NCBI GenBank assembly: GCA_002205965.3
Contig: NADL03000076.1
Coordinates: forward strand, 1 to 64,000
Length of the DNA stretch: 64,000 nucleotides
Direction: 5' to 3'
Source: Kappaphycus alvarezii
Lineage: Eukaryota; Rhodophyta; Florideophyceae; Gigartinales; Solieriaceae
The stretch's first letter is position 1. Every line of letters starts with the position of its first letter. The notes beneath the pieces were generated by a model. It was given only the letters and a program-made list of their open reading frames with translations. It had not been told where the DNA came from and made no database searches. Position numbers and translations under genes: made by a program. Shown piece by piece: positions 48,303 through 59,805 of the stretch.

Positions 48303-49659
48303 GGGCAAGTGGCTCACGGATTTCCAAATTTATGATATGCGTGGGCTGCGGTCATGACACTTTCGACGGCATTGAGCGTGCGCCGTAAGGGAGTTTTATT
48401 GGTGCGCAGAGACGACTTGTGCCGTGGATACAAGCGACTGCATCTTGGATACATAAATAAGCGAGAATTTGGCGTTTGGACGGGGTGTGATTCATGGGCC
48501 GAGGTAACAGCAGGTAAGTGTCTGTGCAGTCGTCCATTGCTGTGCGAATTCTGTCGGGACGGCACTGTAGGGGCACTGTGCTAATCAGTAAAGCACCCAA
48601 TTTCTCCTCCTGAACGTGGCCGACGTGGAACATGCGTTAGAGCCAAGTGTTGGACGAATAGTGGGCCAGTTTGAACAAATGACACTTGCACAGTACAATA
48701 GTTGATGTAAACCGTAGATACTGTACTGTATAATACAGTAGCATTCTGACGCCACTGAAACAGACAGCGCAACACCAATCCACTACAATACAACCCCCAC
48801 CAACCTTACAGTAAACCCAACGGCAACCCCCCCCCAAAGCCCAAAGCGACAAAAACACGTTCATGTCCACACCAACATCCCGGCATACCAATTTCCCTAC
48901 ACTGTTGCAAACCTGAATTCGCCCAATAGAATTGCAATCCGCGTCGCCCCGACTTGCCACGGTGGCCCAAATTACACGGTGCAAATCGCAAAATATCCCC
49001 GCGTCTCATGCGCCCTGATTGCAAAGGGCGATGATTTTGGCATGCATGCATGCATGCGATGTCGGCATGCCTCAGTCCGCTTGTCGGGCACGCATGCGAC
49101 ATACTGTATGGCTCATGGGCAGTACTGTACAGTCGAGTTTCGTGCAAAGGCGCCTGCCGAATTTGTGGAGCGTGGGATGGTGGGCTTGGGGATCGTTTCT
49201 TTGGGGTGTGTTTTGGGTTTTGGGTTGTGGTGGGTTGCTTGCTCGGGCGGTGTGTGAATGGGGGGTTGTGTAGAGTGTTCGGGGTGAGGGTGGTTGCGGG
49301 ATGGAGATGGTGCGGATTATGGGGAGTGGTGTGGTTTGGGGTGGTTGGTTTGCGGCTGCTTTTGGAGGAATAGAGAATGAAGAAAGGTTTGTTCGAATAC
49401 TGTACGTGGTTTTTGCAAAGGATGTTGTCCAATACATGCTTTTTGGTACCATAGCACACGCTGGGGAGCAGCAATGTGTTGAAAGAGAGAGTTACAGTAC
49501 TGTACTGTACTGTACTTAATTTCTGTTTGTAAAAGGCTGGTTTATAGCCAAGAATCCCTTGCAGAGTCACAAGACTCTCCTTCCTCAACTCGTAAAAAAA
49601 AAATACTCTGCCAATTCTCAAGCACCGTTCCGACCATTCTTGTGAAAACCACTTCAACT
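48303..49659. other. Intergenic stretch with palindromic words and a G-rich tract
   Basis: No convincing gene. It holds the palindromic runs gcatgcatgcatgc (about 49,042) and several tactgtac words (about 48,718, 49,124 and 49,498). From about 49,165 to 49,365 the plus strand is a G/T tract with many GGG runs that could form G-quadruplexes, about 300 bp upstream of the plus-strand membrane-protein gene. A long minus frame (48,806-49,657) is low complexity and rejected. Confidence 0.5.
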
Positions 49660-51297
49660 ACTCGTGTATAAGGCAAGTCTTCCATCCCATGCCTCTCCAC
49701 ACCAACGCGCTATGCTCCCACCACACCATCCACCTCCCTCAACAAACCTCCTCCTCTCACCACCCTCCACTCAAACGTCACCGCTCAACCTCGTCTTTAA
49801 TGTCAAACTTCCTCACCACCCCCCCTCCACCTCAGTACTGTGCCGCAGCGCTCCCCGCATCCCCACCATCACCTCCCCCTCTTCCCCAACCATGATCGAA
49901 ACGGCTCCATCACATACGAAAGTGTCCGCGACCCATTCCGACATGGCAACCCAACAACCAAGCCATCCTTCAGATCCTCGCCGCCATTCTCGCCACAATC
50001 CTCGCATATCAACTCGCAGGCATCACCTTTGACATTCTCGTCGGCTGCAAACACAAAGGCACTACACTCGCTTCCGACATTTCCATCCTGCTCATTGCTG
50101 AGGATTCCACCCCTCGTACCATACTTTCCTCCTCGGTTCACAAACTTCTTTACCCGCCGCAAGCCACACCATGCCTGCAATGCATCGTCGGACAGGTCTA
50201 CCAAGATCACCCACTTTAGTGTCTTGTTGAAATTCGGCGTCTTTTTGGCTGCAGCTCCGCTTGCAAACTTGCTTGCCATTATTTCTCACCTCCGAGGTCG
50301 ATTCCAGTTTGACATTTGCCGACGTCGCCTTTGGAGGCGTCGCTGTCGGAGTTTCGGCCGATGATGTATAGTGGCGAGTGATTTTGATGGCAAGATTTGT
50401 CGTCTCGTTTCCACCAAGCTTCGGAACACCGACACGCTGATGCCAATTTTTTTTCTGTGCCGACTCTTTGATCACCATTACCAACAACACTGGCTTGGAC
50501 ACTTTGTTTTCCGGCACATCAAACACTCGTGAACCTCCAGGCTTTACTACTGTTTTAAGGGTTTCCAGGAATGATTCCGATGAAAATGCACCCAAAACAG
50601 CTTGAGATTGGATCTTGTGAATACTGAAATCACGGGTCATGCAATATTGTACGGAGAGGTACTGACGAGCGACGGCGGATTCGCTTAAAGAATGTCATGA
50701 CGCAAGTGGAAGGAGAGCGCCTTCTCAATAACAGCGTCAAGTTTCTGTCCGATACGTGCAGAAATAATTCTCGTGATCAAAACAGCGACACTACTGGCGA
50801 GGGTGACATAGGACTCTTGGAACTCGACGGCCGGATGATCAAAATTGGTCAGTAGGAAGCAGCGTTCGATGTACATTCTCCAATGAGTCCTTGTTTCGAT
50901 GCACTATTAGAGGCGTCTCTCAATGTGTCTTTTGTCGAGACAGACCGTTTGAAGTCGTGGATGTCAAAAATGGCACCGCATAGCAAACATCGAGGGCCAT
51001 CTCTTCTTTACACGTACGGAAAGCCTTGTCAGCTTTCTCGTGCTTCTCATCGTCGTGGCAATCTCTCTAGTCATCCGCATCATTGTGAGGGCATTCACTA
51101 ACAATGACCTGCACGTGGGCATTGAGCTATTGCTGAAGGATACTCTGAATGTACCTCCGTACGACTCTATGCTCTCACTAGAGGATGTGATAGATTACAA
51201 ACACAAGGTTTATGACGGTCAAAGATGGCTGACGAAGATTCGTGTGATTGTGTGTAGCCTCGGGGGGCTTTTAGCAGATAGAGATTCTTGTAAATAG
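49660..51297 (+). pseudogene. Multi-pass membrane-protein gene, copy A, frame-broken
   Basis: Read in pieces, this region shows the landmarks of copy B at 51,398-52,923: NGSITYE (49,901-49,920), a hydrophobic segment ILQILAAILATILAYQLAGI (about 49,960-50,020), AAPLANLLAIIS (about 50,250-50,285), FADVAFGGVAVGVSADD (about 50,315-50,365), a second hydrophobic segment LVLLIVVAISLVIRIIV (51,035-51,090), then NNDLHVGIELLLKDTL from 51,100. The stop is at 51,295-51,297. Spacing between landmarks is almost the same as in copy B. The landmarks lie in different frames and stops interrupt them, so this is a pseudogene unless introns are present; I see no clear splice signals. Probably an integral membrane protein. 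Family unknown to me. Confidence 0.55.
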
Positions 51298-51397
51298 AAA
51301 AGTTTCAAACGCCGTGCCTGTCAGGCAGTCATGCTCGTGCGCTGCCCTCATCGTTAAACATTGTGGTAGTGAAAATTTATTGCCTGTACCTGCACAA

Positions 51398-52923
51398 TCA
51401 GTACTGGACTCGAAAGTTTCCATGTTTCAGAAGCGATTGACAATTCTTGATTCCCAGTCGCTCCTTGATCAGCCGCTCGATCCCGTCATGCACGTCATTA
51501 TTAAGAATAACCGCTAAGAACAACCTCAGAATTATCGACACTGCGGCAAGACCAGCCATGAAAATCAAGCTCACTGTTCGCCTTCGCCTCTGCAAAAGCA
51601 CCTCTGATGTGCCGTCGATAAAGTCGGAAAGGTCGAATTCCTCAAGCCTGTTGGGTTTCTGCTCCCATTAACGTTAAAAGCCGCTCTGAATCCACCAAAG
51701 TTGTTTGCTGCCCCATGTTAGAGAATATCCGAAGCGACTCCATGTCATCTTGATTAAAGAGACATGGAAACCTTCTCAAGCTATGAAACCTTGCCCGATG
51801 CTTGCGGCAGTTTCGTCATGCCTGACCTCAATATCGTCCGGATCTGGTCTTTCTTCACATAAATCAGAAATTTCTCTTACTGCGCTGTCAAGCATTCTTC
51901 CGCCCTCGGTACCTCGACAACAGCCCGCAACCCAGCTGTTACCGATTTAGTATCCAGAGTGGCGACTTTTCGGAACTCCAACATGAAACTGCCCTACCTC
52001 TAATCCAACAACAATATCCCTCCAGTTGACGATGCTCACATAAACCAAAGCGTTTCCATCCACTCCAGGGTTTTCAGTACTGACAGCAGGAGGCTTGAGA
52101 CTAAGCAACTGGAGAAATGGGCCTCAATATTATCTCCCTGCTGGGCGAGAATCGGATAGGCCTCACAGCGTTCCGTCAAGTTTTTGATTCTCGTGACTGA
52201 TGAATTGTCGTTTGACACTATACCCAACACGGCACCTCCAAAGTTTGCTTGCGCAAATGTAACATCGATCGAGTTTTCAAATGTGAGCACCACAGCAATG
52301 ATATTGATTAACGGAGCGGCTATGAGCAGGATTATCAAACGGACCGTAATGCTGTAGCGAATGGGCCGTATGTCCCGGGATATTTCAGAGCGCTCGGGAA
52401 GTAGCCTTTGAAGTAAATGCCGGTAAGCCAATCGCGGCGAAGGAGGCTGTTAACGACGGAGACAGGACTAGAACGACGGACCAGGAGTAAAACCTGAAAA
52501 AGGTTGATTGGGGCGAGTTTTCTCCTTGAGGCCGAGGAGAAGATCGAACACTATGGCGGTAGCTGATAAGGAGGATGGTGGAGAGGACGGCGATGACCAA
52601 GGCATTTCCAATGGTGCTCTCAAACTCTGCGAAAAGCCAATTGTTCCCGCTGAACTCGTATGTGAGGTGACCGTCGCGGATCATAACGCATGCAGAGAAG
52701 GGATGGGGTAGCGAAAACGAAGTTGCGGATGGAAGACGGTGGGAGAAACGTTTGCCAAGGGTTTTACCTCGGCAACGTTACAGCGGCCGAGCTTCAAAAA
52801 AGGTGTGAGAAGTAGGGATTGGATTTCTATAAAGAGAGTTGACATGATTACTCCCCCTCTATTTCGCAGCCTCTTCAGAAAAGCACCTTGTGAATACCAG
52901 ACGGTCAGTGCGTCACTTTTCAA
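51398..52923 (-). pseudogene. Multi-pass membrane-protein gene, copy B, frame-broken
   Basis: A minus-strand paralogue of copy A. Landmarks in order: an N-terminal piece from the ATG at 52,923 (IQSLLLTPFLKLG), GHLTYEF (about 52,660), a hydrophobic segment ALVIAVLSTILLISY (about 52,580), a second one VVLVLSPSLTASFAAI, then VRLIILLIAAPLINIIAVV (about 52,290-52,345). AQANFGGAVLGIVSNDNSS follows (about 52,200-52,260), and at the C-terminal side EFDLSDFIDGTSEV, VSLIFMAGLAAVSIILRLFL and NNDVHDGIERLIKERL (51,455-51,502). At least two frame changes and several stops lie between the pieces. The large loop between the third and last membrane segments has an N-S-S-x-T and Cys, which would suit an extracellular face. 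It ends about 100 bp from the end of copy A, tail to tail. Confidence 0.6.
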
Positions 52924-53165
52924 CAGTCATGAATGGAGCGCCTACTCTGTAATAACAAAATCGCCATGACGGTGGCGCAGGCTGAGAACTGCACGAGAAA
53001 GGTTACGGAGGAATACAGTTTCATGGGATCATACTGCAACCGACGAAAAGAACAATCATTGTACAGCATATGCATTATAACCTCGCGGTACTGTTACATT
53101 TCACACGTGTCATAATGGGAACCCCTCCATTCCAGCATTCATTCCCGTCCTTAGAAGTAGGAATT

Positions 53166-53386
53166 TAAGTGCATTACAGTAAAGTCTATGCATGGTTCTT
53201 CGTGTAGATGGCGCAAACTTTGGCCAGCTTTTAGGTGCATATATCGCCATGCACTACAGCAATGTGCACTATAACGAACCCCTCCGTCGGCCAAGACAGC
53301 AACCCCAAAATGCTGTAATGCATCGGTTGTCGGGACGCAAAAATAGCCACAATCTGGTAGGTATGATACTGTAAGTAATGCACTCA
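53166..53386. repeat. Inverted-repeat element, MITE-like
   Basis: gtgcattacagta at the left end (53,169-53,181) is mirrored by tactgtaagtaatgcac at the right (53,367-53,383), with about 185 bp between and further tgca-type palindromes inside. No open frame of interest. No target duplication could be assigned, so this is tentative. Confidence 0.4.
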
Positions 53387-53649
53387 TGGAATATTACCTT
53401 ATCCATTTGATTCACTGACTTAATTTGCATTACAGTTCGGAGCTAACCAGATATGCCACATCACCAGCGTGCGCCGGGCTCGGGACAGGACGGACACCGC
53501 TCTATGGAAGACCACCTGTGACAGCTAATTGGCGTTGATGCAGGGGAAGCTTTGGGTGTTCTTAATCCATGAAAATTGAAGTCAGCTGTTCCCAGAGGGA
53601 TGTTGTGATATTAGCAAAAGCTTAGATTGTAAAGGATTTGTCGGAAGCC

Positions 53650-54012
53650 GTCAAAACGCTAGAAAACTGGCCAGCGGCCTGCCGACAGGCACGCCGCATT
53701 AGATATCGCTGCCGCTGCGGCATGACGTTGTGTTAGGACTTGTTTGACCTTTGCCTAGGTCTCCCTTGCCCTCGTAGCGACGTTGCGTGCGAAGTCGGTT
53801 AGCAACACGTGAGCGTCCGGGTGCCATCCTCCGAGGGTAGAGATGAGGACGGGGACCACCCTACTTCTGGTGGAAGATGCGATGGACTTGTATCTTCTGT
53901 GTTTCGCCGTTCTTGCTCCGTTGAGCGAGGTGAGCGGGTTGAAAGTCCTCACTCTCCTGTTCGAGTAGATCCTGTGGCGAACCATACCAGTGCCCGTTTT
54001 TTTCTGGAGCAA
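53650..54012 (-). pseudogene. LINE 3' fragment, restriction-like endonuclease tail
   Basis: The minus frame reads NGARTAKHRRYKSIA, then VVPVLISTLGGWHPDAHVLL and DFARNVATRARET, continuing as VLTQRHAAAAAISNAACLS. This is the K-x-x-KY, VPV-x-ST-GGWHPDA, R-x-A-x-x-NA-x-CL series found after the endonuclease core in LINEs with a restriction-like nuclease. Only this tail is present. It does not match the 54.8-58.7 kb LINE closely, so it represents another lineage or an older copy, 5' truncated as LINEs often are. Confidence 0.6.
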
Positions 54013-54374
54013 ACGTCACGGCACAATGATTGCAAGACTTTTTCTACTAATTGGGAAGTTCATCGAACCGAGCAATTGTACTGTAGTAAGCAATCAACTG
54101 TACCTAGCGAATATTCTGCGTATTGTACCACTTTAGTGGTGTGGTGAATACGTATTTACGGTATTTTAAAACCACTTAGGTTGTAAAATAAGTGGAATGT
54201 TCGTTACATATCGTCTGCCAATCCGCGACTGCTTTATGTAGCACTTGAAACAGCTGACCATTTCTTTCACAAGTACTACTTGATTGGTGAATATTATAGA
54301 ACATGACATGTACTGTGAAAAGGTCGAATTACAAATCGTGCTTCCGCCAATGACCGGCCCCCGTTCCACCGCCA

Positions 54375-54647
54375 GTGTTATCAGGGTACGGTAGTCTCGC
54401 TATTCAAGGCTACCGCTACAACAAAGGTCACCCAAGCTGCTGGTTCAGACGTGCCGCCCGGGCCCATCGGGATAAGCCCAAGGACCTGGAATGCAATCTC
54501 AGACATCGACTGACGCCCCCCTCCGACGGCCCACACAGCGACTCTGGTTTCGATTTCTGCCCTGCAGCCTTCGACTCCCTGGATGCCCGCGCTCTAGAGA
54601 CCACCCAACTGCTGGACGAATCTTTTCCTCGTATAGCTCACCGATAG
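54375..54647 (+). other. Unrecognised 90-residue open frame
   Basis: It reads YGSLAIQGYRYNKGHPSCWF, then RRAARAHRDKPKDLECNLRH, with Cys and His spaced in a way that faintly recalls a FLYWCH-type zinc finger. The frame is short, overlaps another open frame and lies between two LINE remnants. It may be part of a transposon or chance. Confidence 0.25.
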
Positions 54648-54707
54648 CTCACTGCCGATGCGATTCTGTGCGCTTGACAGTGCCTCAGTAGATACTGAAC
54701 GCATTAA

Positions 54708-54708
<1 letters not shown>

Positions 54709-54738
<30 letters not shown>

Positions 54739-54744
54739 CTTCTT
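54709..54744. repeat. (CTT)12 microsatellite, 3' tail of the LINE
   Basis: Twelve perfect CTT units on the plus strand, which are (AAG/GAA)n on the minus strand. They sit just past the end of the LINE coding region, where many LINEs carry a short simple-repeat tail. Confidence 0.85.
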
Positions 54745-57700
54745 GTTATGTAGTCGTGCAGTGGTGGTAAATCTTTATGGTTGTACAATGTCGCACAGAG
54801 GCGTGCGGAGGGTATTATAAATTAACTACGGATGCGGGCGGCGGGTAGAAACTTGTCGCGCCTGCATTATTTGGAGACTAAATGCAAAACGGGTAACGAA
54901 GTCGCGGAGCTCCTGTTGAGGGGAGGAACCGCGACGGGAAGCAGCGAAGGAAGCAAGGCGGCGGAAAAAAGCCTTACCGTCGTCGCCCAAGGCGCCATAG
55001 ATATCAATCCCGACGGGGGAGAGGAGGATATCGTTTGGTTGCAGTAAGTGCCGTAATGACGATGTTTCTCGCGCTCTGCGAGTGTCGTGGCAGCGCCTGC
55101 TGTAACCGTACTTGGCGAAATGTGGCGGCGTGCGGAGGGGTGGGCAACGGTAAGGTCGACGGCGATATCGGTACTGTGAAGCCCGTATGCAGCAGGTATG
55201 TAAATGTCCATTCGTAGCGCGGGGGACTCCGAATGCCCAGATGAGTGGGAACCTGGTGGAGGAGCGGATGTTCGACGAGGGCGACGATCCCAACTTCCTT
55301 GCAGTAGCGGGCAAGAACGTTGCGGAGGATGTGTGACGACGAGTCATTCCGTCTTCGTATTTGCAGGTCAACGCGTGTTGACCACTTGGATCTAAGACGG
55401 GTGCGATGTCGGCCGAGCGGCGGGAGCAGACCGGACAGCGAGTAGATCCAGGGAATAGCGCGATGCCGAGACGTAGAGCCAGAGCGACTTTCCAGGCGGA
55501 AGAGGACATGTACGTACCGCGGTGGGGGTGAGGAAGCGAAGAGAAAACAGTCGATGCGGAGGATGTGCGCACGGAGAGGAGCCGTGCTCGGTCGTGGGCT
55601 GCCGCGGACGAGAACAAGCTATCGGACTTCGATAGCATGAGTTCAGTTGTGATCGCAGACTGGAGCCTTTCGCCGGGGACCGGCGATGAACAACGCTCGA
55701 AAAGAGCCGTAGCTGTAAGCGACGAAGACAGCTGCGGGTGGCGGGAGGATAAGAGCGAGATGGCAGACCGAGGGATCTCTTCCAAGTGGCGGTCCTGGGA
55801 AAGGTAAGCAGGTCGGAGATAAGTCAAAAGAATCAATTACAGATGCTGCGTATGCAGCCTCGGTAATGTCTGAAGTTTGCAGGAGACCTAGACCGCCCAT
55901 TGAGAAGGGGAGAGAGGCTTGGAGCCAGGCTCGCTCTGGACAGGGCAGCTGCAATTGGTGGAACGCTTCCCTCTGCTTCTGATCGAAGCTAGCGGCGAGA
56001 ACCGCAGATTGAGTGGAGGGAAGCGTACGCAGCAAGTGCATGACCTTGGAGGCGTTCGCGCAGAAGCGGTGTAAGTGGAAAGCCAATTGAGCATCATCCA
56101 AGTCTCGAAGGGATTGGAAGATGCGGTCAACTTCGTTTTGGCGGCCTGCGAAAAATTGGGAAACAAAAGCGTCCGAGCCAATCGGGGATCCCAGCACGAT
56201 AAAACCAGGGGGGGTTGAAAAGGGGCAAGGAAGTGCCAAAGGGGAGTGGGAAGGGGAGAAGCCGTAAACTTGGGTCTTGGCAAGGTTGAGCTGGAACCCT
56301 AGTGGACCTCCTTCAAGCTGGATGAAACGGATGGCAGCAGCGGCTTGGGATCGAGGAAGAACAATGTTACCGTCATCTGCGTACCAAGCGTTCAGGGCAG
56401 GTGAGAACTTCTCCTGTAACGATAGCAAGAGGGATGGAGAGAGGGCAAAGAGCAAGGGACCGGGGATCACCTTGCTGAGTGCCCTCTGAACTACGGACAT
56501 AGTAGGGTCCGAAAGCAAGCTCTGTAGGAGCATCGTAACAAGAGTGTACCCACCGTGCGAGGCCTGGGGCATGTGTCTGTACGGCTTCCAGAATGCGCTG
56601 GCGGGAGATGCAATTGAAAGCGTTGCGAGCATCTATCTGGACCAAGACGTGATCGTGGAACTCGGGTCTCTGGGAAAGACGACGCACAGAATGAATTATT
56701 GCATCGTGCCGTTCTTGACGCCTACCCCGACCTGATGGGGCAGAAGGTAGAGCGGATGGCGGGGGTGGCTTTGTGTGCCGCGAGCCTAGAAATTAGGCGT
56801 CGGTAGAGAAGCCCAACCGCAATCGGACGGATTCCCCCGTTTGGCTTCGGCAGCGCAGTAAGACGGCCTCCGCAGAAATACGGGCGGCACGCGGCCGGCA
56901 GATCGCTGTTCAAACAGAGGTTGAGGAACTTTGTCAGGGCATGTAGGCAATCCCTCCGGGCGTGACCCCACCTGCCGGGCGAAGCAGCATTCGCAGGAAC
57001 ACTGGGGATAGACCATCGGCCCCAGGAGCGGTTGAAGGATCCAGGCTGTGAATGGCACGGCGGACATCCGAGACCGAGAACTTTAGCGCCGGAGGCAAAC
57101 CGTGAGGGGGCATGGGAGTGATTGGGATGGGGGCGGGGGATGAAGTGAAGCCAAGGATTGAAAGGTAGCTTCGCTGGGGGAGAGTGGGGGATCGACTTGG
57201 AGAAGGGCTGCTGTGGCCCGGGAAGGGCTACCCCGGGAGAGGAAGCGCGGCATCTGCGAAGGGCCGTGTCAGGGCGGGCGAGGGTGGGAGGGGATGGAAT
57301 CGGAGAGGGAGGGGCGGAGATGAACAACGAGGAGGCCTCATCGAAGAGGTCATCATAGAGGCGGCTAGAGGCCATGCGGATGCGGTCGACAAGGCTGGAG
57401 CAATTTTCCCTGCGGCGGCGGCCAAGAGCGCGGGGGCGGTTGTGTCGGAAAACCAACTTCGGGATGGCAAGAAGTTCCAGAAGGGCTCGAGTCCTGTGCT
57501 CTGGCGATGGAGCAGATATAACGCGGTACAAGGCAGCAAAGTATAAGTCGTAAGCCGCGGCTTGGAGGGCGAGGAATGAAGGTGAGAACAGGGAAGGGGG
57601 CGGAGGAGGAGGAGCGGAAGGTGAGGGGTGACTGGGATGGTCCTGAAACTAGATTCACAGCTGGGAGATTCATGCGTTAGGATCCATGTCGGCATCGGGG

Positions 57701-58724
57701 GCGGGAATGTGTTCGAGGAGACCATAGGGGTTGGTGTCTGCTGGTGTAGTAGGGAGCGGAGGGATGGGCGATTGGGCATTCGGGGCGCCGACTGTAATCC
57801 AGCCATCCGTTTGAGGCGGAACAGGGGCAGTCTGGGTACGGCGGCGTTTGAATCCACCTGCCGCTGCTGGTGGGGGAGGCAGAGGGACTGCTCCAGGGAA
57901 ACCAGGGAGGTCCGAGTTTGGCAAGTATTTTCGTATCGATATCCCGGAGAGCGGTGGCGAAGGATCGAGCCGGAGACCATTTGCAATTGTCGTCTTCCAA
58001 GCGAGAGATTTCAGAACGCAGACCTTGCCATACTGCAACGAGGTCATCAGCCGAGAGATCATTCTCTAGATCCATTATGCCGGAGAAGGTAAAGCTTTGG
58101 TGCGTCAAAGTTGTCAGAATGCTGCGCTAGGGTGCGTAAGAGTCGTATGCAGCGTTGACCGTAGATAAGTCGCGCTCCGCCGCACAGATATAGAAGTGGT
58201 TCGGATCTGCGGATTGGATAATGGAGCAGGAACCAGGGAACCCCCGGCAGAGATGGCGGCGCGAAACTGGGATGGGTTGTGGATCTGGAAGGTCGACGGA
58301 ACAGAAACGCGAACGAAACGCTTCTGATTACCTCCGAAAAGGCCGCGGGTGGCATTGCGAACAGTGCCTGCAAACTTACGGGCTAGGCGGGCGTCGTCGA
58401 GATCGCGATGCTCAGTCAAGCCTTGACGACCGAGGGGGGAAGCCGCGAATAGGGTGGGTCCGCACCGGGGCTGGGCCGCCGGAGCTTTGACTCGCAGATA
58501 CGGGGCCGGTGCTGTGGCCGCAGGATCTCGTCAGGCGAGTTGGCGTCGGAAGCGGAAGGAGAACGGGGTGCGGAAACGTCAACGCCGACAAGCGCGTTAA
58601 GAATGTTCAGGACAGACCTAAACTGCGGGTTGTTCTGGAAAGACGGCTTAAGCGCGTTGAACGTAGAGGTTTGCAGGGCGGATGCGAGGAAATGATCGGT
58701 TGATGCGGGGTCAGCAAGGTTCAC
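54745..58724 (-). mobile_element. LINE with reverse transcriptase, zinc finger and restriction-like endonuclease
   Basis: A non-LTR retrotransposon on the minus strand. The N-terminal part (58,724 to about 57,600) is Pro/Ser-rich, with a readable start at 58,108 (MDLENDLSADDLVAVWQGLR). A Pro-rich linker follows, then RT fingers (RLTALPKPNGGIRPIAVG, about 56,840), motif A (DARNAFNCISRQR, about 56,620), GTQQGDP (56,463-56,483) and YADDG (56,369-56,383). The thumb (LGSPIGSDAF, LPFSMGGLGLL) comes next, then a CPVC...H...C zinc motif (55,363-55,437). Last is a PD-(D/E)xK-like core with DIYIPAAY, AVDLTV (Asp near 55,157) and EREKHRHY (near 55,070). At least four frame changes (near 56.7, 56.4, 55.7 and 55.2 kb) disable it. 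A single ORF plus restriction-like nuclease places it with the R2/CRE/NeSL-type groups. Confidence 0.75.
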
Positions 58725-59499
58725 AGCTCCGTCAAGCAGTGAGCGGATTTAACCAAGAAATCCAGCGCAGCATGTGAAGAGCAACGACGGGGTTGCTGAG
58801 GGTGGCAGCGGGACGGTTTGTTTTCGGCGCCATATAGTGTGGTATGACGAGGGCTGGCCAGGACCGATGAAGAAAGGGACCGAAGGGCGGGACTGCACGT
58901 GCAGGCGCGAGATCACTCGGGTAGTCGGGAGATCACAGACACGAAATAGTGTTCCGGGAGAAATACTTGAAAAACAAAAAGAGAAAGCAACAAAACAAGA
59001 AGGATGAACGCGTTTCGCGAGAAGGAACCCGCGAGCGCTGGTGCGAGACGCACGCGGTGGCGATCAGTGCGGAGACGACAAGAGGGAGGGGATAGAGGCG
59101 ACAGAGTTGTGCAACAATATCGAAGAGTGTCGTCCAGACGATGCTACGTATCTCGCACCCCATTGGTTGTGGGCCGGCGTGCGACATCCGGCTAGATCTT
59201 AGCCGAAAGTCGCACATGTCACTGTAACGCACAGATACAATTTGAACTAGATACGTTACGGTTATAGCTGAGAAAAGGAGGCGTGTTTACTGTGAGAGCT
59301 CGGAAGGCTGAGAACCACGGGAGTTTGTGAGGAAGGCCATGTGTAAAAAAGAAGATAGTAGACGCCTTCTTTCTATCTAGAAAGACGTGGGAGACGAGAC
59401 AACAAACAGGCCGCGTTAGAGGGACCACTAGTCCGGCAAACCGTCGCAAAAGAATTGGTCTCGCCCTCAAGAAATGCTCCATGACTCTATTTGTGACAG
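58725..59499. other. Stretch between LINE and copia C, nothing firm
   Basis: This may be LINE 5' untranslated sequence up to about 59.2 kb. Frames at 58,774-59,007 (plus) and 58,933-59,232 (minus) are unrecognised. No splice, tRNA or promoter signal stands out. Confidence 0.4.
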
Positions 59500-59795
59500 C
59501 TCATATTGATGTTATTGGACTTCAAATGATGAATCCTGACATTCACTTGCTGAATGGTCGCGACTCGTATTGAATCCATTCTGGTCAACGGTTGGCATGC
59601 AATTTTCTTGCCACCCTTATTACTTGTATTGTATATGTGTCTCTACGTCTCTCGCCTGACGGCTATATAAGCTGACGGCGATCGTACCTCCATGTAAAAT
59701 GACGAGCGCGGCGCGACTTGCGCCTGAGTTGTATTGACTTGAAGTGTCTAGCCTCAGTTCTCTGAAGTCTCCCTCCTCCTCCCTGTATCTCAATT
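59500..59795 (+). repeat. Probable 5' LTR of copia C
   Basis: The 300 bp before the gag ATG contain a TATA box (ctatataag, about 59,663) and no coding potential, as expected of an LTR. The 3' partner lies beyond the window, so neither end can be fixed. Confidence 0.4.
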
Positions 59796-59805
59796 GTTGT
59801 TAGTT

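Noticed and set aside
48806-49657. 283-codon minus-strand open frame
   Set aside because: Its middle is Pro/Thr/His low complexity produced by the G/T-rich tract on the other strand. No domain, and several other frames are open over the same bases.
54709-54744. Poly-pyrimidine tract as a splice signal
   Set aside because: A pure trinucleotide repeat at a LINE 3' end; no exon boundary fits.
59688-59700. Shared word acctccatgtaaa with 42,504-42,516 as evidence that copia B and C are related
   Set aside because: A 13-bp match in unrelated positions of two different elements; likely chance.
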